NCBI GenBank assembly: GCA_900547685.1
Contig: URHS01000055.1
Coordinates: forward strand, 1 to 16,317
Direction: 5' to 3'
Source of the DNA: an uncultured Blautia sp.
GTDB taxonomy: Bacteria > Bacillota > Clostridia > Lachnospirales > Lachnospiraceae
Length of the DNA stretch: 16,317 nucleotides
In this document: positions 1 to 6,389 of the stretch, in pieces
How the letters are laid out: each line of letters starts with the position of its first letter
Numbering within the stretch: position 1 is the first letter of the stretch
The notes under the pieces: generated by a model
Told to the model about the DNA's origin: nothing
Seen by the model: the letters and a program-made list of their open reading frames with translations, nothing else
The model's database searches: none
Made by a program: the position numbers and the translations under genes

Positions 1-306
1 AACTTTAACCGGTACATCTTCATCATATTTCATTTCATAAACAGCTAAACGAAGAATGTTTAAATCCACTTTACTCATTCTCTTTGTTTTCCACCCTGCT
101 GATTTTTCATTTAATAAGGCGTCAATTTCTTCCAAATGCTCTTTTACCAAAGCATATTTATTTTCCATGTAAGCCTGTTCTGTAGGCTGTAAATCAGAAA
201 GTCCCTCAAAATACAACTGTATCTGTTCAGGCATTTCTGCTGTTTCGTTAAACTCTCCTAAAAAAAGAAGTTTGAAAATGTGTTCTCTCATTTCTCGTCT
301 TCCCAT
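1..306 (-). CDS. nusB: Transcription antitermination factor NusB (partial, C-terminus cut by window edge)
   Basis: The first 102 residues are visible; the reading frame is still open at the window edge. The protein begins MGRREMREHIFKLLF, the classic NusB start, and contains the conserved RMSKVDLNILRLAVYEM segment followed by DEDVPVKV, which in this family leads into the INEAVEL helix lying outside the window. NusB binds boxA RNA with NusE (ribosomal protein S10) and promotes antitermination, chiefly in rRNA operons. The ATG at 304-306 is preceded by AGGAGG with a 7-base spacer. It lies 110 bases downstream of the YqhY-like gene, in the order seen in Bacillus subtilis. A terminator-like hairpin and a possible extended -10 promoter stand between the two genes, so nusB may be partly uncoupled from its neighbour. 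Confidence 0.95.
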   Translation of the reverse strand, partial: MGRREMREHIFKLLFLGEFNETAEMPEQIQLYFEGLSDLQPTEQAYMENKYALVKEHLEEIDALLNEKSAGWKTKRMSKVDLNILRLAVYEMKYDEDVPVKV

Positions 307-341
307 ATTTTTTCCTCCTGTACGTATCTCTCTAAAATTTT

Positions 342-350
342 CTTATAGCA
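342..350 (-). promoter_or_regulatory. Possible extended -10 promoter for nusB
   Basis: The minus strand reads TGCTATAAG, close to the extended -10 form TGnTATAAT. It falls inside the T-run that follows the hairpin at 355-380 and would give a leader of roughly 30 bases before nusB. No good -35 box is visible: the hexamer 17 bases upstream is TTTTTA. It could be chance in AT-rich DNA. Confidence 0.3.
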
Positions 351-380
351 AAAATAAGGTGCCCTAAAAAAGACACCTTA
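350..380 (-). terminator. Rho-independent terminator between the YqhY-like gene and nusB
   Basis: On the minus strand a 7-bp stem TAAGGTG/CACCTTA (arms 374-380 and 355-361) encloses a 12-base loop and is followed directly by TTTTT (350-354). The stem is short with a large loop, so termination is probably partial, which would let some transcripts continue into nusB. Confidence 0.6.
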
Positions 381-416
381 CCTCTCTTCTCTTTTAGCTG
401 TGAACTTGTCAATGAA

Positions 417-794
417 CTATTTTGTCTTTTCAATCTCTACGCTTGCAATGCGCACATTTACATCAGAAACAGTAAGACCTGTCATATTTTCAATGGCAGT
501 TTTTACTCTTTCCTGTACTTTCTTACTTGTCTCTAAAATATTAAAACCATATTCAATATTAAGTGCCAGGTCCACACATACTACATCTTCTAAAACGTCT
601 ACCTTTACACCTTTTGAAAGCACCTTCATGCCCAGCTTTCCAACAAGCTCATTTGTAATGTTTCCCGCCATAGAACCGACACCTTCTACCTCTGTTGCTG
701 CCAGTCCTGCAATAATAGCCACTACTTCATCCGCAATCTGTACTTCCCCAAGAGAACCATTATCATGTATTTTATATCTGTTTCTATCTTCCAT
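417..794 (-). CDS. Asp23/Gls24 family (DUF322) protein, YqhY-like
   Basis: A 125-residue cytosolic protein without signal peptide or membrane span. It shows the DUF322 pattern: a short strand (GEVQIADEVVAIIAGLAATEVEGV, near residues 16-39, broken by the family's conserved A and G positions), a central VDVLEDVVCVDLALNIEYG strand pair, and a C-terminal helix with VQERVKTAIENMTGL followed by VSDVNVRIASVE. In Bacillus subtilis the paralogue next to nusB is YqhY, whose loss is linked to acetyl-CoA carboxylase mutations; other family members are cell-envelope stress proteins. Position immediately before nusB supports YqhY rather than Asp23 or AmaP. The ATG at 792-794 has TAGGAGG ten bases upstream. 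It appears to have its own promoter (834-842), just downstream of the prfC terminator. Exact biochemical function is unknown. Confidence 0.9.
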   Translation of the reverse strand: MEDRNRYKIHDNGSLGEVQIADEVVAIIAGLAATEVEGVGSMAGNITNELVGKLGMKVLSKGVKVDVLEDVVCVDLALNIEYGFNILETSKKVQERVKTAIENMTGLTVSDVNVRIASVEIEKTK

Positions 795-833
795 TCTAAT
801 TTTAACCTCCTAATAGGAAATATCCTGCTTTTT

Positions 834-842
834 ATTATACCA
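834..842 (-). promoter_or_regulatory. Extended -10 promoter for the YqhY-like gene
   Basis: The minus strand reads TGGTATAAT, a perfect extended -10 element (TGnTATAAT), 40 bases upstream of the ATG. The hexamer 17 bases further upstream is TTTTAA (857-862), a poor -35 box that touches the foot of the prfC terminator stem; extended -10 promoters often tolerate this. It sits exactly where a new promoter is needed after the terminator. Confidence 0.65.
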
Positions 843-851
843 AAACCCTCT

Positions 852-896
852 AAAAATTAAAAGTGGTTTTTTGCTTTTCCCGCAAAAAACCACTTT
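852..896 (-). terminator. Strong Rho-independent terminator after prfC
   Basis: A perfect 15-bp inverted repeat (882-896 and 860-874; minus-strand arm AAAGTGGTTTTTTGC) surrounds a 7-base loop GGGAAAA, followed on the minus strand by AATTTTTA. It starts 18 bases past the prfC stop codon. The stem is also flanked by A/T runs on the other side, so it could work on both strands, but no plus-strand gene needs it. Confidence 0.85.
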
Positions 897-913
897 CTGC
901 ATCCCTTTTATTT

Positions 914-2506
914 CTAATTCCTGGAAAATTCTGCCAGTTTCAGACCCTCGTTTCTGTCCAAAGTCATTCCAATACTCCAGCTGTTAATAAACAGCAGAAG
1001 CGGATTTCCTCTCATATCCATAACTTTCTTCATATCAGAAGTACCTGTAAGACGCTTCACATCCACTTCTTCTTTATTTTCAATCCAACGGATATGCTCA
1101 TAAGGCAGAGTTTCCAAACGAATATCTACATTGTATTCATTCTCCAGACGATATTTTAATACATCAAACTGAAGAACACCTACAACACCTACGATAATTT
1201 CTTCCATACCACCCATGATTTCCTGGAAAATCTGAATTGCACCTTCCTGAGCAATCTGATTAATTCCTTTTACAAACTGCTTACGCTTCATACTATCTAA
1301 AAGACGTACACGCGCAAAATGTTCCGGAGCAAAAGTAGGAATACCTTCATACTGAAATTTCTTGCCCGGTGCACATACCGTATCTCCAATAGAGAAAATC
1401 CCCGGGTCAAAGACACCGATAATATCCCCCGCATAAGCTTCTTCTACTACGTGTCTGTCCTGTGCCATCATCTGCTGTGGCTGAGAAAGACGCATTTTTT
1501 TATTACCCTGTACGTGGAAGACTTCTTTTGATGCTTCAAACTTACCGGAACAAATACGCATAAATGCAATTCTGTCTCTGTGATTTTTATTCATATTCGC
1601 CTGTATTTTAAATACAAAAGCTGAAAAATCTTCTGTCAGCGGATCTACTTCTCCAATATCTGCTTTTCTCGGCAATGGTGTAGAAGTCATTTTCAGGAAA
1701 TGTTTTAAGAAAGTTTCCACGCCAAAATTAGTAAGAGCAGAACCAAAGCACACAGGGGAAAGTTTTCCCTGATCCACAAGCTCCTGATCAAATTCAGCAC
1801 TTGCTCCGTCTAACAGCTCAATTTCTTCTAAAAGCTGTTCCTTCTGATCTGCATCCAAAACTTCGTCGATACGCGCTTCATCTAAAGCAATTTCTTCTTC
1901 CAGACCTTCTTTTGTACCTTTCATGGTATCTGAGAAAGTCAAAACTTTTCCTGTCTCTCTGTCATACACACCTCTGAATTTCTTTCCTGAACCAATAGGC
2001 CAGTTAATAGGGCATGTAGGAATTCCCAGTTCCTTTTCAATTTCATCTAATAAATCAAAAGTATCATTGGCATCTCTGTCCAGTTTGTTAATAAATGTAA
2101 AAATAGGAATATTCCGCATGGCACAAACTTTAAAAAGCTTTCTTGTCTGTGCCTCAACACCCTTTGATGCATCAATTACCATTACGGCAGAGTCTGCTGC
2201 CATCAAAGTACGATAAGTATCCTCTGAGAAATCCTGATGTCCCGGTGTATCCAGAATATTGATACAATAGCCATCATAATTAAACTGTAGCACAGAGGAA
2301 GTAACAGAAATACCTCTCTCCTTTTCTATTTCCATCCAGTCAGAAACTGCATGGCGGGCAGTTGCTTTTCCTTTTACGCTTCCTGCCAGATTAATCGCAC
2401 CTCCGTAAAGCAGGAACTTCTCAGTAAGAGTTGTTTTACCTGCATCGGGGTGGGAAATAATTGCAAATGTACGTCTTTTTGTAATTTCTTTCGTATAGTC
2501 AGCCAC
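914..2506 (-). CDS. prfC: Peptide chain release factor 3 (RF3)
   Basis: A 530-residue translational GTPase, almost the same length as Escherichia coli RF3. The GTPase motifs are intact: G1 SHPDAGKTT (18-26), G2 GISVTS (65-70), G3 DTPGHQDF (86-93) and G4 NKLD (140-143). The segment VQGNKKMRLSQPQQMMAQDR and the C-terminal PYEHIRWI are RF3-like and separate it from EF-G and from tetracycline-resistance ribosome protection proteins. RF3 releases RF1 or RF2 from the ribosome after peptide release. The start is a GTG at 2504-2506, supported by AAGGAGG a few bases upstream; the next residues ADYTKEITKRRTFAIISHP match family N-termini. The gene has its own promoter (2545-2573) and a strong terminator. 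It occupies the place held by accB-accC in the Bacillus subtilis spoIIIA-nusB neighbourhood. Confidence 0.96.
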   Translation of the reverse strand: MADYTKEITKRRTFAIISHPDAGKTTLTEKFLLYGGAINLAGSVKGKATARHAVSDWMEIEKERGISVTSSVLQFNYDGYCINILDTPGHQDFSEDTYRTLMAADSAVMVIDASKGVEAQTRKLFKVCAMRNIPIFTFINKLDRDANDTFDLLDEIEKELGIPTCPINWPIGSGKKFRGVYDRETGKVLTFSDTMKGTKEGLEEEIALDEARIDEVLDADQKEQLLEEIELLDGASAEFDQELVDQGKLSPVCFGSALTNFGVETFLKHFLKMTSTPLPRKADIGEVDPLTEDFSAFVFKIQANMNKNHRDRIAFMRICSGKFEASKEVFHVQGNKKMRLSQPQQMMAQDRHVVEEAYAGDIIGVFDPGIFSIGDTVCAPGKKFQYEGIPTFAPEHFARVRLLDSMKRKQFVKGINQIAQEGAIQIFQEIMGGMEEIIVGVVGVLQFDVLKYRLENEYNVDIRLETLPYEHIRWIENKEEVDVKRLTGTSDMKKVMDMRGNPLLLFINSWSIGMTLDRNEGLKLAEFSRN

Positions 2507-2544
2507 TTTAGGCCCTCCTTCATTTCATATAGCACACTGACGCT

Positions 2545-2573
2545 ATTTTAGTATACGCAGAAATATGTGTCAA
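2545..2573 (-). promoter_or_regulatory. Housekeeping (sigma-A type) promoter of prfC
   Basis: The minus strand carries TTGACA (2568-2573), a 17-base spacer, and TAAAAT (2545-2550): consensus -35 and one mismatch in the -10 box. The expected start of transcription is near 2538, giving a leader of about 30 bases before the GTG. The -35 box begins only seven bases past the spoIIIAH stop codon. Confidence 0.85.
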
Positions 2574-2579
2574 GGGGAT

Positions 2580-3233
2580 TTATTCATTTTCCCCTGTTCC
2601 ACCATCTAAAGGTGTAATCACAATCTTCTCTGCTGCCACATTTGTTTTTCTCTTTACAATATCCTCAATCTGGGCTCTGTTGGCATCTTCCATATATTCC
2701 TTTGGAACAATAACATCTGCACTGTCACCAGTAAGATTTACTACTACATTTTGAAATCCCTGTGCATCCAGCAGCAGTTCCGCTGCTTCCTCCTGCTCTG
2801 CAAGATTCGTCATATTTACCATGGAATTTACAGCTTCCTGTTTCTGATCTTCTCCTAAATTTTCATTATTGATAATTTCCAACAAAGTTTCTTTATTGGC
2901 AGAACGCACCTGTTCTCTGCTTACCTTTGCTTCTGCTACAAATCCGGAAGCACCTGTAAGCACTGCTTCTCCCGGTGTTTCAGTCTCTTTCTGATTCTCT
3001 TCTGCCATAGCCGTCTCGTCTGTAATATCGTAATCCAAACTTTCAATTTCTTCTACAATAGCGTCTGTTTCTGATGCTGCCTTAGCATCTTTTTCTGATG
3101 TCTTTGTACTTGCCTTCTTTAGTGTCTTATCAATTCCCAGATGATTATCCGAGTAGTTAATGTACCCCGCCACAGCAATCATAATTGCTAAAGCTGTAAT
3201 GATGACCTGATTTTTTTTGAAGATTTTTTTCAT
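2580..3233 (-). CDS. spoIIIAH: Stage III sporulation protein AH (SpoIIIAH)
   Basis: A 217-residue protein with a basic N-terminus and one membrane span (about residues 9-26), an acidic low-complexity linker (about 45-95, rich in E, T and A), and a C-terminal ring-building domain related to the YscJ/FliF fold (about 101-210), seen as the REQVRSANKETLLEIINN helix, VVNLTGDSADVIVPKEYM, and the closing VAAEKIVITPLDG strand. In Bacillus subtilis this domain faces the intermembrane space and binds forespore SpoIIQ to form the feeding-tube channel. The ATG at 3231-3233 has AAAGGAG, which overlaps the spoIIIAG stop codon 13 bases upstream. It is the last gene of the operon and no terminator is visible after it. 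The sequence does not show whether a SpoIIQ partner exists in this genome. Confidence 0.93.
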   Translation of the reverse strand: MKKIFKKNQVIITALAIMIAVAGYINYSDNHLGIDKTLKKASTKTSEKDAKAASETDAIVEEIESLDYDITDETAMAEENQKETETPGEAVLTGASGFVAEAKVSREQVRSANKETLLEIINNENLGEDQKQEAVNSMVNMTNLAEQEEAAELLLDAQGFQNVVVNLTGDSADVIVPKEYMEDANRAQIEDIVKRKTNVAAEKIVITPLDGGTGENE

Positions 3234-3246
3234 GCGACATTCTCCT

Positions 3247-3726
3247 TTAATTCATTTTCATTACTTTAATTTTATGGGCTTCTACCTGAAATAATACCTG
3301 TACTGCCTCCTGAATATTACCAATAATCACCGGATTATCACCTCCCTCCGCCACCACCACCACACCTATCACTTTAGGGTATTCCTGCGATGTAAGGTAT
3401 GGAATTTGATTGCCTTTGGCATCCTTTGTATAAACTGTATCTTTTTCATCTTTTTCCACCAGATTTTTTTCTGTTCCTTCACAAGTGAGAATCACTTCTG
3501 TTTTTCCTACCCCCTTCACTTTTTCCAATACACTTTCCAGATGTTCTTCCATCTGTTGCTGCCAGTCTTTCTGTTCTTTTGCCTGTTCTATTGTATTAAT
3601 TTCCTCCGGCAGTATCTCCGGCTCCTCCCTTTCCTTTACAGGAAGCGCTGCAATGAGCAAAAGCAGCCCTATCAGAAGGATAACAACCAACTTTTCCTTT
3701 TTCATCATTCCCTGTAAAAGCTTCAT
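3247..3726 (-). CDS. spoIIIAG: Stage III sporulation protein AG (SpoIIIAG)
   Basis: I chose the ATG at 3724-3726, giving 159 residues beginning MKLLQGMMKKEKL. It overlaps the spoIIIAF stop as ATGA and has AGGAGG seven bases upstream; the frame stays open to 3804 but that part lies inside spoIIIAF. A membrane span covers about residues 12-30. A ring-building domain follows: helix HLESVLEKVKGVGKTEVILT, a polar insertion of about 30 residues (EKNLVEKDEKDTVYTKDAKG), then VIGVVVVAEGGDNPVI and a helix and strand ending HKIKVMKM. In Bacillus subtilis SpoIIIAG (229 residues) forms a 30-fold ring in the channel, and its much longer insertion builds a vertical beta-ring; the insertion here is clearly shorter. 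Confidence 0.92.
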   Translation of the reverse strand: MKLLQGMMKKEKLVVILLIGLLLLIAALPVKEREEPEILPEEINTIEQAKEQKDWQQQMEEHLESVLEKVKGVGKTEVILTCEGTEKNLVEKDEKDTVYTKDAKGNQIPYLTSQEYPKVIGVVVVAEGGDNPVIIGNIQEAVQVLFQVEAHKIKVMKMN

Positions 3727-4034
3727 GGTTCTACCTCCTGCCCTCTTAAAATTTCTGTTTCCTGCTTCCAACTTTGTCCCCATGCTTCTGCTTTTTCTTC
3801 CCACTTTTGCGCTTCTGTTTCAAATCCCTCAAACTTCTCTATATAAAACTCCAGTTCCTTTCCAATATCTGTAATCTGAAAAATCGGGGATAAAAATGTC
3901 AGAATAAGCAGTAAGCCCATATAATAGCGAATATATTTCTTATAACTGTCGTCAGGAAGTAAATTCATAACCACTGTAAGCAGAAGAAAATAACAAATTA
4001 CATTTTGAAGCCAATCATATAATTGTGAAAGCAT
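3723..4034 (-). CDS. spoIIIAF: Stage III sporulation protein AF (SpoIIIAF), short form
   Basis: Only 103 residues, about half the length of Bacillus subtilis SpoIIIAF (206). Two membrane spans are visible (about 11-26 and 36-53), separated by the family-typical LLPDDSYKKYIRYYMGLLLIL segment (shown here as the DDSYKKYIRYYMG core). The rest (57-103) is a charged, probably coiled helix rich in E, K and W; the C-terminal ring-building domain known from Bacillus is absent. The ending seems genuine, because the TGA overlaps the spoIIIAG ATG as ATGA and spoIIIAG has its own SD within the end of this gene. The ATG at 4032-4034 has GGGG eight bases upstream. It is separated from spoIIIAE by 83 bases, the widest gap in the operon. 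Confidence 0.85.
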   Translation of the reverse strand: MLSQLYDWLQNVICYFLLLTVVMNLLPDDSYKKYIRYYMGLLLILTFLSPIFQITDIGKELEFYIEKFEGFETEAQKWEEKAEAWGQSWKQETEILRGQEVEP

Positions 4035-4117
4035 TTATTTTTCCCCTTTCTCAATACAAATATAGTAAAAAAGTTGGGGCAGATACTAACTCCATGTTTC
4101 CTGGCAGGCTGTCCATT

Positions 4118-5257
4118 TTAATGGGAAATAAAGGAAATGGATAAAATAGCAATCGTAATTAGCAATAATAACTCTACGGTTAATAACACACGCAAAAGTA
4201 ATCTGCATCCTTCTCCCATAGTGGAGAGACAACCTGTCATTCTTTTGTCTGCTACCGGCTGGACAACAGCTGCTAAAAGTTTACAAGTTAAAGTTGTTAT
4301 CCCCAGACGAATAATGGGCGGCAATCCTAAAAGGAGTAAAACCAAAATCCCTGCCACACCAATACAGTTTCGGATAAGCACAGCTGTTCCAAGAGCTACC
4401 TCTGTTACGCCATCAATGGCATTGCCCACCGCCGGAATGGAAGCCGCTGTTTTTCCTATTACATCTCTTTTCAAAGAGTCTACCGCCGGAGAAATCATAT
4501 TTTGAATAACTTGCATACCCACAAGAACTGCCACACAAGTATGCAGTGTCCATTCTAAAATCATTTTAAAAAACTCTGCCATCTTTGATAAAATGTCTTC
4601 TTTATGGAGATAGTTTACCAACTGAAATAAAACAAATAAATGAATACCCGGCATTACTAATTTTAATAAAACGACCTGAATAACATAAATCACCGCCAGT
4701 ACCATATTATAAAAAACCATAGCACTTGCCACACCCCCTGCCGCCGTCACCGCCAGAAAATAAGAAGGCATTAATGCCTTCATAAAAAGCACAAAATCTT
4801 CCAAACTGGAAGAAATCGTATGACTTATCTGTCCAAAACTTTTCATCAATATAGTAAGTAAAAAGAGATATACCATATAAAAACTGACTTCTCCGGTATC
4901 TCCTTTTCCAAACATTCCTGTAAAATTAGAAAACAAAGAGGCTGCCAACACCAAAAGAATAACCTGAACAAGAATTTTCTTATCCGGCAAAAGCTGCTGA
5001 TATAAAAATTCTTTTCCTATTCTCCAAAAGTTCTCTATTGAAAAAGGTTCTTCCCCTGAAAGCGCCTTTTTTATACTTTCTTTTACATAAAAGGTCTCCT
5101 CTCCCAAAAGTTCATTTACTGCTTCCTGCATTTTTTCTAATTCCATGCCATCTAAAATCTGCTCCTGTCTATCCACCTGTTCCTCATTAGAAGCCTGTAC
5201 CGGTAAAGAAAAGAAAATACAAAGAAAAAATATCATTTGTATTTTTCTCATCCTCAT
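4118..5257 (-). CDS. spoIIIAE: Stage III sporulation protein AE (SpoIIIAE)
   Basis: A 379-residue polytopic membrane protein, close to the usual family length. It begins with a likely signal peptide (basic MRMRK, hydrophobic core, cleavage after PVQA near residue 22), then an amphipathic region with QVDRQEQILDGMELEKMQ, and several spans from about residue 97 to the end. The stretches DSLKRDVIGKTAASIPAVGN and GIPPI-like LGLPPIIRLGITTLTCKLLA are typical of the SpoIIIAE family. It is thought to be a membrane platform or permease-like part of the SpoIIIA-SpoIIQ machine in the mother-cell membrane. Its ATG overlaps the spoIIIAD stop as ATGA; no good SD stands before it, so translation probably depends on coupling. 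A second in-frame ATG lies two codons further in. Confidence 0.94.
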   Translation of the reverse strand: MRMRKIQMIFFLCIFFSLPVQASNEEQVDRQEQILDGMELEKMQEAVNELLGEETFYVKESIKKALSGEEPFSIENFWRIGKEFLYQQLLPDKKILVQVILLVLAASLFSNFTGMFGKGDTGEVSFYMVYLFLLTILMKSFGQISHTISSSLEDFVLFMKALMPSYFLAVTAAGGVASAMVFYNMVLAVIYVIQVVLLKLVMPGIHLFVLFQLVNYLHKEDILSKMAEFFKMILEWTLHTCVAVLVGMQVIQNMISPAVDSLKRDVIGKTAASIPAVGNAIDGVTEVALGTAVLIRNCIGVAGILVLLLLGLPPIIRLGITTLTCKLLAAVVQPVADKRMTGCLSTMGEGCRLLLRVLLTVELLLLITIAILSISFISH

Positions 5258-5640
5258 GACAGGAAGCTGCGAATTGTTTCCATCAAAGCCAAAAGTATCG
5301 GCATAGACAGAACCATCATATACAGCTTTGTAAAAACTTCAATCTGAGAAGCAACAGCACTGTAGCCTGCATCTTTGCAAAGCCCTGAAGAAAACTGTGC
5401 CACATAAGCTGCTCCAACCATTTTTAGTAAAATCACAAAATATTTCGTATCCAGAGGCAAATATTCCTGAAGCTGCAAAACAGAAGAAAATATATATCCA
5501 ATTTTTTCTGTCATATAAAAAAAAATACAGATACCTGCCCCAAGACTTAAATACACCGAATATTCCGGTCTTGTCCCTTTCAAGAGTAACCCCAGCAGCA
5601 TTCCTGTAATTCCTATCATCACAATTCTTATAACTTCCAT
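5254..5640 (-). CDS. spoIIIAD: Stage III sporulation protein AD (SpoIIIAD)
   Basis: A 128-residue membrane protein with about four spans. It matches the AC/AD family in the MVGAAYVAQFSSGLCKDAGY segment (about residues 74-93), followed by SAVASQIEVFTKLYMMVLSMPILLALMETI as the last amphipathic helix and span. SpoIIIAC and SpoIIIAD are related to each other and sit in the mother-cell membrane as part of the secretion-like complex. The ATG at 5638-5640 is preceded by AGGAGG and a 4-base spacer, 11 bases after the spoIIIAC stop. Another open frame over the same bases (5339-5692) is a shadow: it lacks family similarity and membrane pattern. Confidence 0.93.
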   Translation of the reverse strand: MEVIRIVMIGITGMLLGLLLKGTRPEYSVYLSLGAGICIFFYMTEKIGYIFSSVLQLQEYLPLDTKYFVILLKMVGAAYVAQFSSGLCKDAGYSAVASQIEVFTKLYMMVLSMPILLALMETIRSFLS

Positions 5641-5651
5641 ATTTCCTCCTG

Positions 5652-5846
5652 CTATAATGAAAACAAGTCTTCAATGGTACGGAATAAATCATAAATATAG
5701 GGAAGTATCCAAAACAATACCAAAAGAAGTCCTGTCAGGCTTGTTAAAAATGCCAGTTCCTCTCTCTGGCTATGCTTTAATATCTGGCACAGAACAGACA
5801 CCAGTATCCCCACTGCACCAATTTTAAATAATAACCCTACCTCCAC
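5652..5846 (-). CDS. spoIIIAC: Stage III sporulation protein AC (SpoIIIAC)
   Basis: A 64-residue protein with two membrane spans (about 4-21 and 30-52), the expected size for this smallest member of the operon. The patterns LLFKIGAVGILVSVLCQIL and an acidic, aromatic C-terminus agree with SpoIIIAC. Its start is a GTG at 5844-5846, supported by GGGAGG seven bases upstream. It lies 24 bases after spoIIIAB and 11 bases before spoIIIAD, and acts with them in the mother-cell membrane channel complex. Confidence 0.92.
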   Translation of the reverse strand: MEVGLLFKIGAVGILVSVLCQILKHSQREELAFLTSLTGLLLVLFWILPYIYDLFRTIEDLFSL

Positions 5847-5870
5847 TCTACTTCCTCCCTGTATTCTGTA

Positions 5871-6389
5871 TTACAGTAACAAAATCGCCAGAAAAATCCC
5901 TGACAAAATCCCCAGGCTCTGATACAATTTTTTCTTTGCAGGTATTTCTCCTGCAAGAGCTTCAATTTCCGTTTTCAACTGCTGTAAATACCACTGTGAT
6001 GTGTTTTTCTGCATATCTGCATCTAAATATCCCAAATATTCTCCAAGCTGTACAAATTCCTCAAAATCCTTCTGCGTTAAATCACTGTTTTTTAAATATT
6101 TTTCTGCATTTTCCCGGAAAATACCGGCAAAACGTTCTCCTTGATATTTCTGTGCCATTTTTGCTGTCTCCCTCAAAAAACCATGCAAAGGCTCCTGCAC
6201 CTTACCGGAAACACGAAGCATAGCTTCCGGCAAAGTTTCTTTTCGATAAGTAATTTCTCCCATTAAAAGCAGCAGCATCTTTTCAATTTCCCGAAGCAAA
6301 AATAATCTTGCGGAAATCCCTGCACTTTTCCCATATCCCAATGCTACACAAGCAAAAATCACCAACACTGTACCTATAATTTTCAGCAT
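5871..6389 (-). CDS. spoIIIAB: Stage III sporulation protein AB (SpoIIIAB)
   Basis: A 172-residue protein with an N-terminal span (about 1-20, IGTVLVIFACVALGYG) and a C-terminal span (about 155-172, SLGILSGIFLAILLL), around a mostly helical cytosolic region. The motif LFLLREIEKMLLLLMGEITYRKETLPEAM (core residues 29-57) is the hallmark of the family, as is the QLGEYLGYLDADMQ segment. SpoIIIAB resembles the GspF/PilC platform proteins of type II secretion and type IV pili, and would pair with the ATPase SpoIIIAA. Its ATG overlaps the end of spoIIIAA by seven bases, with an AGGGG ribosome site inside spoIIIAA. Confidence 0.94.
   Translation of the reverse strand: MLKIIGTVLVIFACVALGYGKSAGISARLFLLREIEKMLLLLMGEITYRKETLPEAMLRVSGKVQEPLHGFLRETAKMAQKYQGERFAGIFRENAEKYLKNSDLTQKDFEEFVQLGEYLGYLDADMQKNTSQWYLQQLKTEIEALAGEIPAKKKLYQSLGILSGIFLAILLL

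Noticed and set aside
400..813. A 137-codon open frame on the plus strand opposite the YqhY-like gene
   Set aside because: It is antisense to a clear DUF322 gene, is rich in S, T and F as expected of an antisense reading, and has no ribosome site. Other plus-strand frames in the window, such as 863-1159, 3485-3874, 4137-4505 and 7524-7913, fail for the same reasons.
2520..2528. Mini reading frame ATG-AAA-TGA in the prfC leader, and a nearby ATAGC/GCTAT stem
   Set aside because: The mini-frame has no SD and the stem is only 5 bp. A TGA-stop peptide regulating a release-factor gene is an attractive idea, but the sequence gives no more support than chance.
3727..3804. Longer N-terminus for SpoIIIAG
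   Set aside because: The extra 26 codons lie wholly within spoIIIAF and have no SD, while the ATG at 3726 has AGGAGG and an ATGA overlap and gives the expected N-terminus just before the membrane span.
5339..5692. A 117-codon minus-strand frame overlapping spoIIIAD
   Set aside because: It is an out-of-frame reading of spoIIIAD and the spoIIIAC junction, with atypical composition (rich in F, Y, C and R) and no family resemblance.
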